The position numbers and the translations under genes are program-made. From Pseudomonadota bacterium (GTDB taxonomy: Bacteria; Pseudomonadota; Gammaproteobacteria; Burkholderiales; Rhodocyclaceae): a DNA stretch of 5,337 bases. Shown piece by piece: positions 1 through 5,337 of this stretch. The notes under the pieces were generated by a model, which was not told where the DNA came from, made no database searches, and worked only from the letters and a program-made list of their open reading frames with translations. Each line of letters begins with the position of its first letter. Position 1 is the first letter of the stretch. The stretch lies in the NCBI GenBank assembly GCA_030917225.1, contig JAUPVD010000469.1, forward strand, positions 1 through 5,337, written 5' to 3'.

Positions 1-1
1 A

Positions 2-775
2 CATGGCTGGATGGATTCGTCGCCGACCTTCCAGTTCCTCGTCGAGGCACTGCAGCAGGAATGGCACGTCATTGCGCCGGACTGGCGCGGCTATGGCGAG
101 TCCGAATGGCTGGGCCGACCGTACTGGTTCCCCGACTACTACGGCGACCTCGACGCGCTGCTCGCACACTATTCGCCGGACCGGCCGGCCCGCCTGGTCG
201 GCCACAGCATGGGCGCCAATATCGCGGCAATCTACGCCAGCGCCCGGCCGCAGCGGGTTTCACAGGTGGCCATGCTCGACTTTCTCGGCCTGATGGCGAC
301 CGTGTCGAAGGATGCGCCCAAGCAGCTCGGGCAGTGGCTCGATCATCTCGGCACGACGCCGCGCCTGAACACCTATGCCGACCACGCGGCACTGCAGCGG
401 CGCATGCAGCAGGTGAATCCTCGTCTGAGCGGAGAAAAAGCGGCCTATCTCGCGCACGCACTCAGCCGCGTGCTCGACGACGGGCGGGTGCAGATGGCCT
501 GCGACCCCTGGCACCGGGTGCCGGCACCGATCCTCTACCGCATCGACGACCAGACGGCCTGCTGGGGCGCGATCGAGGCCCCGGTGCTGATGCTGGAGGC
601 AGACGATGGCTTCGTCCATGAACGTTTCGGCGACGACCCCGACGAGCGCCTGCGACGGCTCGCCAGCTTCAGGAATTCACAGGTGGAAACGATCACGGCC
701 AGCAGCCACAACCTGCAGCATGACCAGCCGGAAAAGGTAGCGGAAGCACTGGAGCGCTTCCTGACGAGGGACTGA
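2..775 (+). CDS. alpha/beta-fold hydrolase, 5'-truncated by window edge
   Basis: This is the C-terminal ~257 residues of an alpha/beta hydrolase. The reading frame is open from the first bases, which encode HGWMDSS, the His-Gly oxyanion-hole motif that normally lies ~25-30 residues from the N-terminus, so the true start is upstream of the window. Numbering from the in-frame Met at position 11, the nucleophile elbow is GHSMG (Ser66). The acid is probably Asp198 or Asp199 after the strand PVLMLEADD, and the base is probably His233 in SSHNLQHDQPE. The DWRGYGES segment (residues 24-31) is also typical of the fold. All triad elements are present in order and the gene ends normally in TGA, so the visible part looks functional. 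The substrate cannot be told from sequence; family members include esterases, haloalkane dehalogenase-like and C-C hydrolases. The gene is convergent with the repeat-protein gene. Confidence 0.9.
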   Translation, partial: HGWMDSSPTFQFLVEALQQEWHVIAPDWRGYGESEWLGRPYWFPDYYGDLDALLAHYSPDRPARLVGHSMGANIAAIYASARPQRVSQVAMLDFLGLMATVSKDAPKQLGQWLDHLGTTPRLNTYADHAALQRRMQQVNPRLSGEKAAYLAHALSRVLDDGRVQMACDPWHRVPAPILYRIDDQTACWGAIEAPVLMLEADDGFVHERFGDDPDERLRRLASFRNSQVETITASSHNLQHDQPEKVAEALERFLTRD

Positions 776-799
776 AGCCGAACGAAACACTCTGCACTA

Positions 800-830
800 T
801 CGGCGGCGCGCGAGTGCGGGCCGCCGCCGA
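800..830. terminator. GC-rich hairpin between convergent genes, possible terminator
   Basis: TCGGCGGCG (800-808) and CGCCGCCGA (822-830) form a perfect 9-bp stem with a 13-nt loop. It sits in the 65-bp gap between the stop codons of two convergent genes, where a shared terminator is expected. Neither side is followed by a clear T-tract, so an ordinary intrinsic terminator is not proven. Confidence 0.35.
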
Positions 831-840
831 CCCAGCGAGC

Positions 841-1989
841 CTATTTGGTAGGCAGAACCGACGGCACCATCGTCGGGGTCTTGAGCAGGACAGGTTGCGG
901 CGCGATGACCGCCGGTGCTGCCAACGGAGCGCCTGCAGCCGGCGCTATCGGCGCAGGCATCGGCGCCATCTTCATGGTCTCTACGGGCATCGCGGGCGCC
1001 AGCATTGCCTTGCCGCCAGTCGGGGATTCCAGAACGCCGGCCTTGAGAGGGCCGTCGAACTTGTGCCCGCCTTGCGTGATGCCCTCCGCCACGGGCTTGC
1101 CACCCATGGCGTTTTCCTCGCTCTTGATACCGCCCGCCGGACGCCACTTGTCCGCCCCCTGGGTCGTCGTGATCTTGCCTTCGCCGGTCGTTACCCCGCG
1201 ATCAAGTCCCGGCGGCGCGCCACGGCCGCTCTTCATGTATTCCGACACGCCGCCGAGCGCCTTGCCGCCAGCATCGGGGGCGCCACCTTCCTTGAATCCG
1301 CCGGCCGTCTTGTAGCCATCGCCGACCATCTTGCCGGCACCGGCATCCTTGTGATCCTTGTATCCCCCGGCCGTCTTGTAGCCGTCGTCCGCTGACGAGG
1401 CATCCTTGCCGGCGCCGGCCGTCTTGCCCTGCTCCTTGTAACCACCAGTGGTGTATCCATCACCCTGTTGATCCTTGCCAGCCCCAGCCGTCTTTGCCTG
1501 ATCCTTATAGCCGCCGGCGGTGTACCGGTCACCTCCTGAATTGTCCTTGCCAGCCCCGGCCGTTTTGCCCTGTTCCTTGTAACCGCCAGTGGTGTATCTG
1601 TCACTTGCCCCACTATCCTTGCCCGCACCGGCCGTCTTGGCCTGATCCTTGTAGCCACCGGCGGTGTACCTGTCACTGCCCCCGCTATCCTTGCCGGCGC
1701 CGGTCGTCTTGCCCTGTTCCTTGTAACCACCGGCCGTGTAGGCATCCCCACCCTTGCCACTGCTCCCGATTTTTCCCTGATCCTTGTAGCCACCAAGCGT
1801 CGTCTTGACGCTTTCGGCGGCTGCAGCATCGGCAGCGGATTTGTTCAACTCGACCTGCGCCAGCAGGACGCCCTGGCGAAAATCGATCGAGTAGGTAGGA
1901 AACGCTTGCTGAGCCGGTGTTCCGGGTTCCACGGGAGCGGCTGTAGCGGCGAAGGGCAGAAAACTGGCGGCGACGAGAATCTTGCGCAT
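841..1989 (-). CDS. exported lysine/glycine-rich tandem-repeat protein
   Basis: This is a 382-residue protein that I do not recognise as a named family. Residues 1-17 look like a Sec signal peptide (MRK, then ILVAASFLPFAATA), with probable cleavage at ATA|AP. Residues 18-64 are an ordinary linker. Residues 65-243 hold eight tandem units of about 24 residues with the core [AT]GGYK[DE]Q[AG]KTAGAGKD. Residues 244-330 carry looser GG[IH]K copies. Residues 328-382 are an Ala/Pro/Met-rich tail. The mature protein has no cysteine and is very hydrophilic, so it is probably disordered. The start at 1989 is preferred because it yields the signal peptide and has GGAG (1998-2001) 8 nt upstream. In-frame ATGs at 2130 and 2073 lack that logic and fall upstream of, or overlap, the candidate promoter. 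The protein is presumably periplasmic or surface-located. Its function is unknown. Confidence 0.85.
   Translation of the reverse strand: MRKILVAASFLPFAATAAPVEPGTPAQQAFPTYSIDFRQGVLLAQVELNKSAADAAAAESVKTTLGGYKDQGKIGSSGKGGDAYTAGGYKEQGKTTGAGKDSGGSDRYTAGGYKDQAKTAGAGKDSGASDRYTTGGYKEQGKTAGAGKDNSGGDRYTAGGYKDQAKTAGAGKDQQGDGYTTGGYKEQGKTAGAGKDASSADDGYKTAGGYKDHKDAGAGKMVGDGYKTAGGFKEGGAPDAGGKALGGVSEYMKSGRGAPPGLDRGVTTGEGKITTTQGADKWRPAGGIKSEENAMGGKPVAEGITQGGHKFDGPLKAGVLESPTGGKAMLAPAMPVETMKMAPMPAPIAPAAGAPLAAPAVIAPQPVLLKTPTMVPSVLPTK
1261..1797 (-). repeat. coding tandem repeat, eight ~72-bp units
   Basis: The GG[YF]K core starts at residues 66, 87, 111, 135, 159, 182, 208 and 230 of the encoded protein. Unit lengths are therefore 21, 24, 24, 24, 23, 26 and 22 codons, and all length changes keep the frame. 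Each of units 1-6 carries three lysines (GGYK, Q[AG]K and GKD or equivalent), giving 25 lysines in 179 residues. Units alternate KD and KE after the core tyrosine, pointing to a two-unit building block. Units 3-6 are the most alike; units 1, 7 and 8 at the edges are divergent. Confidence 0.9.
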
Positions 1990-1997
1990 GGCGAAAA

Positions 1998-2001
1998 CTC
2001 C
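1998..2001 (-). promoter_or_regulatory. ribosome binding site of repeat-protein gene
   Basis: GGAG on the minus strand lies 8 nt before the ATG at 1989. It decides the start in favour of the signal-peptide methionine over the two longer in-frame options. Confidence 0.65.
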
Positions 2002-2068
2002 GAACAGAAATGCGGAAATGTAGGACAACGAGCAGGTACCGAAATTATTACCCACCGGGAATAACTGC

Positions 2069-2096
2069 AGCATAGTCCAACGGTCGGGACAGTCAA
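2069..2096 (-). promoter_or_regulatory. candidate sigma70 promoter for repeat-protein gene
   Basis: On the minus strand, TTGACT (2096-2091) matches the -35 consensus at 5 of 6 positions. It is followed after 16 nt by TATGCT (2074-2069), 4 of 6 with the -10 consensus. Transcription would start near 2062 and give a leader of about 70 nt before the ATG at 1989. This is a pattern match only; no operator palindrome was recognised next to it. Confidence 0.45.
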
Positions 2097-2127
2097 TGCC
2101 TGAGCATCCGATATGCCTCAAAGGAAG

Positions 2128-2228
2128 CACTGATTAAGTCCGTCACACCGGCGAAAGCCGGTGTCCAGTTCGTTGAATTTTCTGGATTCCGGCTTTCGCC
2201 GGAATGACGGATTTTGACTTGATCAGCG
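2128..2228. repeat. REP/MITE-like inverted element with two hairpin units
   Basis: Two 29-bp units, at 2140-2168 and in inverted orientation at 2182-2210, match at 25 of 29 positions. Each resembles the CGTCATTCCGGCGAAAGCCGGAATCCAG type of dispersed repeat common in proteobacterial genomes. Each contains a perfect 8-bp stem closed by a GAAA loop (read on the minus strand for the second unit). The spacer is 13 nt. Outer arms 2128-2139 and 2217-2228 are also inverted repeats, with 10 of 12 matching, making the whole about 101 bp. No target-site duplication is apparent. The whole could fold as one long cruciform or as two small hairpins. The family assignment is from memory of the consensus, not a genome search. 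Confidence 0.8.
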
Positions 2229-2288
2229 AATCCCAAACGGCTTGCCTCATCCGGCAAACCCCGGCAACATGAATGACATATCCCGGTC

Positions 2289-2296
2289 AGGAAGGA
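2289..2296 (+). promoter_or_regulatory. ribosome binding site of methyltransferase gene
   Basis: AGGAAGGA lies 8 nt before the ATG at 2305. It supports that start over the out-of-frame ATG at 2298. Confidence 0.7.
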
Positions 2297-2304
2297 AATG
2301 ACGC

Positions 2305-3831
2305 ATGGCACAGTGGTCGGAAGGGTATGTCACGGAAATCGAGTACATCGCCGATTGCTTTCCCGATCTGGCACCGGCGCACCTCAACCTCGCGCTCCTG
2401 CATCGCGGCATCGCTTTCCCGGAAACGGAAGCAGGCTTCAACTACCTGGAACTCGGATTCGGGCAAGGCGTCACGTTGACGATGCTGGCGGCGATGCAGC
2501 CGCAGGGGCGTTTCTACGGCAACGATTTCAATCCGTCGCACGTGCTCGGGGCACGCGCACTTGCCGACAGTGCGGCGCTCGACAACCTTGAGCTCTTCGA
2601 GGACAGCTTCGCCGAACTTCTCGCGCGCGACCTGCCGCCGATGGACTACATTGTCCTGCACGGCATCTACAGCTGGGTCAGCACGGAGAACCGTGCCCAC
2701 ATCCTGGCGCTGATCCGCAAATTGCTGAAGACGGGCGGCGTGGTCTATATCTCATACAACGCGCAACCCGGCTGGGCACCGAAGGCGCCCATGCAGCGCG
2801 CAATGCTCGAATTTGCCGCACGGCACGGCGCCGAAACGCTGGCCGAACGCTTCGGCGCGGCCCGCGAGTTCCTGAAGTCGCTTGAGCAGGCCGGCGCCGC
2901 CTACTTCGTTCACAACCCGGTGGCGCAGGAGCAGCTGGCAGGGCTTTGGGATCTCAACGACGCCTATCTGGTGCACGAGTTCGCTTCCGAGAACTGGGTC
3001 GCGCTGCACCACGCCGATGTCGTGCGCGACATGGCTGCTGCCAAGCTGGGCTTTGCCGGTTCAACCACCCTCGCCAACAACTTCCCTCTGTTTTCCATAC
3101 CGCCGGAAGCCGCCGCCTTGTATCAATCGGCCAAGGATCCGGCCATGCGCGAAATGATCAGGGATTTCGCCGTGAACACGCAGTTCCGGCGCGACATTTT
3201 CGTGCGCGGTGCCCGCCATCTGGAACCGGCAGACCTCGATGCCGGCTATCGGCAGCTGCGTCTCGCGCTGCGCCGCCCGCTGGCAGACTGCGCCTTCGAC
3301 GCACACCTTCCGGTCGGTGCGGTGACGCTTGATCGCGCTGCGTGCGAGCCGATTCTTGCCGAACTGGCCAAGGGGCCGCGCACCGTGGAAATGCTCGCTG
3401 CCTTGCCGGCCCTGGCGGGATTGCATCCGAGCGTCTGCGTCGACACCATCAATCTGCTGCTCTGCCTGCGCTATCTGGTGGCCGTACAGCCGACCGAGCC
3501 AACGGTGGCGATGCGCGAACGGGCGGACGCGATCAACCGGGCGATGCTGGCACGCGCCGTCGCCGGCCGCTATGTCGCGGCGCTTGCCTCGCCGGTGGTC
3601 GGCAGCGGCATCGAGGTGGAACGCGGCGACGTGCTGTTCCTGGCCGCCATGCAATCGGAAGAACCCTTACCGGAATTCGCCTGGGCTGCGCTGCAGCGCG
3701 CCGGCGTCAGCCTGACGCGCGACGGCAAGGCACTCGAAGGCGACAAGGAAAACCTGCAGGAACTCGAACGGCGTGCCGAGGAATTCAAAAAATCGCGGCT
3801 GCCGCTGTACCGGATGCTGGGAATCGCCTAG
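2305..3831 (+). CDS. SAM-dependent methyltransferase with regulatory domain (PKMT-like)
   Basis: This 508-residue protein is probably cytoplasmic, with no signal peptide. Residues ~1-205 form a class I methyltransferase fold. Motif I is YLELGFGQGVTL (47-58), the acidic residue after strand 2 is Asp74 in FYGNDFNP, and strand 4 is MDYIVLHGIYSWVS (113-126). YNAQPGW (151-157) and HEFASENW (224-231) are characteristic of proteins carrying the methyltransferase regulatory domain (Pfam MethyTransf_Reg), which probably spans ~210-300. Residues ~305-505 are a helical C-terminal region, probably the winged-helix-type domain seen in the rickettsial lysine methyltransferases PKMT1/PKMT2, which modify the outer-membrane protein OmpB. 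A SAM-dependent methyl transfer is well supported; a protein-lysine substrate is inferred from the family. It is divergent from the lysine-rich repeat protein and appears to be transcribed alone. Confidence 0.85.
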   Translation: MAQWSEGYVTEIEYIADCFPDLAPAHLNLALLHRGIAFPETEAGFNYLELGFGQGVTLTMLAAMQPQGRFYGNDFNPSHVLGARALADSAALDNLELFEDSFAELLARDLPPMDYIVLHGIYSWVSTENRAHILALIRKLLKTGGVVYISYNAQPGWAPKAPMQRAMLEFAARHGAETLAERFGAAREFLKSLEQAGAAYFVHNPVAQEQLAGLWDLNDAYLVHEFASENWVALHHADVVRDMAAAKLGFAGSTTLANNFPLFSIPPEAAALYQSAKDPAMREMIRDFAVNTQFRRDIFVRGARHLEPADLDAGYRQLRLALRRPLADCAFDAHLPVGAVTLDRAACEPILAELAKGPRTVEMLAALPALAGLHPSVCVDTINLLLCLRYLVAVQPTEPTVAMRERADAINRAMLARAVAGRYVAALASPVVGSGIEVERGDVLFLAAMQSEEPLPEFAWAALQRAGVSLTRDGKALEGDKENLQELERRAEEFKKSRLPLYRMLGIA

Positions 3832-3846
3832 CTGCGCTCGATCCGG

Positions 3847-3866
3847 CGGTTTTCTGCCCGAAACCG
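3847..3866. terminator. weak hairpin between convergent genes
   Basis: CGGTTT (3847-3852) pairs with AAACCG (3861-3866), plus one G-T wobble, around a 6-nt loop. It lies in the 71-bp gap between the stops of the methyltransferase and protease genes. There is no T-tract on either side, so this is only a possible terminator. Confidence 0.2.
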
Positions 3867-3902
3867 GCGTATGCGGCGATGATGTCCAGCCGTCTGCCGC
3901 TG

Positions 3903-5177
3903 CTACTCCGGCATGGCAATGCCGAGCGCCTTCAAGCCGTCGGCGATGGGCACGAACAGGTTGATGCGCGCACGGCCGGCCTCGACGCCACTTTGCGTCA
4001 GGCCGACGACACGGCCGCTTTCATCGAGCAGCGGACCGCCACTCGAACCGGAGAGAATCGTCACGTCGCTCTGGATGAAACGCTGCCCGTTGCGTTCGCG
4101 ATAGGCACTGACGATACCGCGCGTCAGCGAACCGCTGAATTTCTCGCCCAGCGGCGAACCAAGCGCATAGACGGTCTCGCCCGGCGACAGATCACCGTTG
4201 CGCAAGGCGAGCGGATCGAGGCCGCTCTCAGTCTTGATCAGCGCCACATCCCGCTTCTCGTTCTGGCGCAGCACTTCGCCAACCAGTTCCCGCCCACTCG
4301 CCAGCCGCAGCTTGACGAAGCGGTTGCTGCCGACGACATGCTGGTTGGTCAGGACATAGCCCTGCCGCGAAATGACAAAGCCGCTCCCGGTCTTGCCCGG
4401 GCTTTCGATGGTCAGCACTGAGGCGCGCAGCAGCGTGGCGTCACGCGAGATGCCGCCGGCCGGCGGCTTCGCCGATTCAAGACGCAGCGAGGTTTCCGTG
4501 GCTGTCACTGGCACGGCCGCAGGCAGCGGTTTCTCGCCGCCCAGCCAGCTGACTACCGCCGGATCGGCAAAGAAGCTGCGTACCAGACCATCGGCCCCTG
4601 CACGATAGAGTTCCACCGCTGTCGGAAAGCGCTGCACGGCCACGCCGCCTTCGACGATGGCCGAATGAACAACCTTCTGCGCAGCCGGCACCAGCAACTC
4701 CCAGCGCGCCTTCAGATAGACGGCGCCTTCGAGCCCACCATCCGCCTTGCGGCAATAGGCAATCTGGATTTCCTGAACGAGCACGCCCAGCTCGATCTCG
4801 ATGGTCTTGCGCGGCGCCTCGCTGAATACCGAATCGTCGCCGGTGCTGCGCAGATAGCCCAGCTCCCGCAGGTTGCGGCTGAAGGCAAAGGCCAGCGCAG
4901 CAGTAAGCTCGGAACTTGATTTCTGGTCGAGGTACAGCGGCGTCACATTGCCGCATTCGGCATTGCTCGCGAACTCGCCAATCACGCTGTTGGCCAGCGG
5001 CGCGAACCTCACCCGCTTCAACTGCAGGCCGCGTGCCTTGTCGGCAGCCACCTTCACGGGCTGCGCTGTGGGTGCCGAACGAACCGCGGTCAGTGCCGAC
5101 GCCGCCACCGGCAGGGCAGCGCACGCGACGCACAGCAGCGTGCAACCGTAGTGAACGAAGCGCCGCACAGCGATCAT
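3903..5177 (-). CDS. secreted trypsin-like serine protease (HtrA/S1C type) without PDZ
   Basis: This 424-residue protein has an N-terminal signal sequence with a hydrophobic core at residues 11-26 and probable cleavage at ASA|L (28/29), so it is likely periplasmic. Residues ~45-212 form a module I do not recognise; it has two cysteines (75 and 142) that could pair in the periplasm. A Pro/Ala-rich linker covers ~213-245. Residues ~248-420 are a trypsin-like domain of the DegP/HtrA type: His280 in LTNQHVVG, Asp310 in KRDVALIK and Ser379 in SGSSGGPLLD form a complete triad. GSGFVIS (264-270) and GSPLG (340-344) also fit. The chain ends right after the protease domain, so the PDZ domains of DegP/DegS are absent. 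AGGAGG (5187-5182) precedes the ATG by 4 nt, and the start overlaps the upstream stop. The substrate is unknown. Confidence 0.9.
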   Translation of the reverse strand: MIAVRRFVHYGCTLLCVACAALPVAASALTAVRSAPTAQPVKVAADKARGLQLKRVRFAPLANSVIGEFASNAECGNVTPLYLDQKSSSELTAALAFAFSRNLRELGYLRSTGDDSVFSEAPRKTIEIELGVLVQEIQIAYCRKADGGLEGAVYLKARWELLVPAAQKVVHSAIVEGGVAVQRFPTAVELYRAGADGLVRSFFADPAVVSWLGGEKPLPAAVPVTATETSLRLESAKPPAGGISRDATLLRASVLTIESPGKTGSGFVISRQGYVLTNQHVVGSNRFVKLRLASGRELVGEVLRQNEKRDVALIKTESGLDPLALRNGDLSPGETVYALGSPLGEKFSGSLTRGIVSAYRERNGQRFIQSDVTILSGSSGGPLLDESGRVVGLTQSGVEAGRARINLFVPIADGLKALGIAMPE

Positions 5178-5187
5178 TTCACCTCCT
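5174..5187 (-). promoter_or_regulatory. ATGA stop/start overlap with strong Shine-Dalgarno
   Basis: On the minus strand the upstream gene ends in TGA (5176-5174), which overlaps the protease ATG (5177-5175). The Shine-Dalgarno AGGAGG (5187-5182) lies inside the last codons of the upstream gene. This points to a shared transcript and translational coupling. Confidence 0.75.
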
Positions 5188-5335
5188 CGACCAGCAGCCA
5201 GACGCTGCGGTTATCGCGCACATCCGAGGTGCCGACCGAAAGATTGCCGCGATTGGTTCCGGCTGCTTGCTGGCCGCTGCCGCCCAGCTCAATCCATTCG
5301 CCGATCCGCCCCGAGACCGTGGTCGACAGGCGCTG
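5174..5335 (-). CDS. C-terminal end of a secretin-like protein, truncated by window edge
   Basis: Only the last 53 codons are inside the window, too few for many ORF callers. The frame reads QRLSTTVSGRIGEWIELGG, then a Gly/Gln/Asn-rich stretch, and ends DNRSVWLLVEEVK before TGA. The pattern 'TTV.GR.GEWIELGG ... W..VEE' resembles the C-terminus of short secretin-related (NolW/type II secretion-like) proteins of betaproteobacteria. That resemblance is from memory and tentative. The frame choice is supported by normal composition, by the ATGA overlap with the protease start, and because another open frame here gives an Arg/Ala-rich product without family character. It is likely exported and may act with the protease encoded directly downstream. 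Confidence 0.6.
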   Translation of the reverse strand, partial: QRLSTTVSGRIGEWIELGGSGQQAAGTNRGNLSVGTSDVRDNRSVWLLVEEVK

Positions 5336-5337
5336 CG

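Larger units (their letters stand above)
1990..2304. other. intergenic region between divergent genes
   Basis: This 315-bp gap separates the starts of the repeat-protein gene (leftward) and the methyltransferase gene (rightward). It holds a candidate leftward promoter, a REP-like inverted element and the two ribosome binding sites, each described separately. I see no convincing sigma70 promoter for the rightward gene. A TTGACT at 2214-2219 lies in the right arm of the repeat element and has no good -10 partner. I see no small ORF with coding character. Confidence 0.8.

Noticed and set aside
69..621. Long ORFs in other frames over the hydrolase gene
   Set aside because: They have no recognisable domains and a composition typical of GC-rich shadow frames. 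The hydrolase frame carries the full catalytic triad.
1261..1797. CRISPR array or non-coding satellite
   Set aside because: The repeats are adjacent without unique spacers, all indels keep the frame and they encode a continuous repetitive protein.
1494..1808. Plus-strand Cys/Pro/His-rich 104-codon ORF opposite the repeats
   Set aside because: The apparent metal-binding look (periodic Cys and His) is the antisense reading of the tandem repeat. There is no ribosome binding site or independent support.
1233..1829. Alternative minus-strand ORF of 198 codons across the repeat array
   Set aside because: Unit lengths are multiples of three, so other frames stay open too. The product is Arg/Pro/Thr-rich, has no signal peptide and lies wholly within the real gene.
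1990..2130. In-frame N-terminal extension of the repeat protein to ATGs at 2073 or 2130
   Set aside because: The extension has no ribosome binding site match, hides the signal peptide internally and covers the candidate promoter. The ATG at 1989 has GGAG at 8 nt and begins a clear signal sequence.
2214..2242. TTGACT as -35 of a promoter for the methyltransferase gene
   Set aside because: No acceptable -10 hexamer lies 16-18 nt downstream, and the TTGACT belongs to the arm of the inverted repeat element.
2093..2311. Minus-strand 72-codon ORF containing HSGESRNPE and TPAFAGVT
   Set aside because: These peptides are the usual translation of this kind of dispersed REP-like repeat. The frame simply reads through the inverted element and overlaps the start of the methyltransferase.
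3342..4421. Plus-strand 359-codon ORF spanning the methyltransferase end and the protease antisense
   Set aside because: It is an Arg/Ala/Gly-rich shadow frame in GC-rich DNA that overlaps two well-supported genes with complete catalytic motifs.

Overview
The window is GC-rich, with protein features typical of a betaproteobacterium. The hydrolase, the type of intergenic repeat and codon usage all suggest Rhodocyclales (Azospira/Dechloromonas/Accumulibacter-like). This taxonomic guess comes from family resemblance only; no search was run. There are no rRNA or tRNA genes, CRISPR arrays or transposase genes.

Layout. (1) Positions 2-775, plus strand: the 3' part of an alpha/beta-hydrolase gene that begins before the window. 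(2) Positions 841-1989, minus strand: a predicted exported, lysine/glycine/tyrosine-rich protein built on about eight tandem ~24-residue repeats, convergent with the hydrolase. (3) Positions 1990-2304: a 315-bp intergenic region between divergent genes. It holds a plausible sigma70-type promoter for the repeat protein, a ~100-bp REP/MITE-like element made of two inverted hairpin units, and a good ribosome binding site for the next gene. (4) Positions 2305-3831, plus strand: a SAM-dependent methyltransferase with the 'methyltransferase regulatory domain' architecture, a family related to the rickettsial protein-lysine methyltransferases. (5) Positions 3903-5177, minus strand: a secreted trypsin-like (HtrA/S1C-type) serine protease without a PDZ domain and with an unrecognised N-terminal module. 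(6) Positions 5174-5335, minus strand: the C-terminal end of an upstream gene, probably secretin-like, whose stop codon overlaps the protease start (ATGA), so the two form an operon.

How the genes may work together. The most suggestive arrangement is the divergent pair of a lysine-rich repeat protein and a putative protein-lysine methyltransferase. It invites the hypothesis that the repeat protein is the methylation substrate, modified before export. This is inference from adjacency, composition and family resemblance. The protease/secretin-like pair is a separate operon, convergent with the methyltransferase, and appears to act in the cell envelope.
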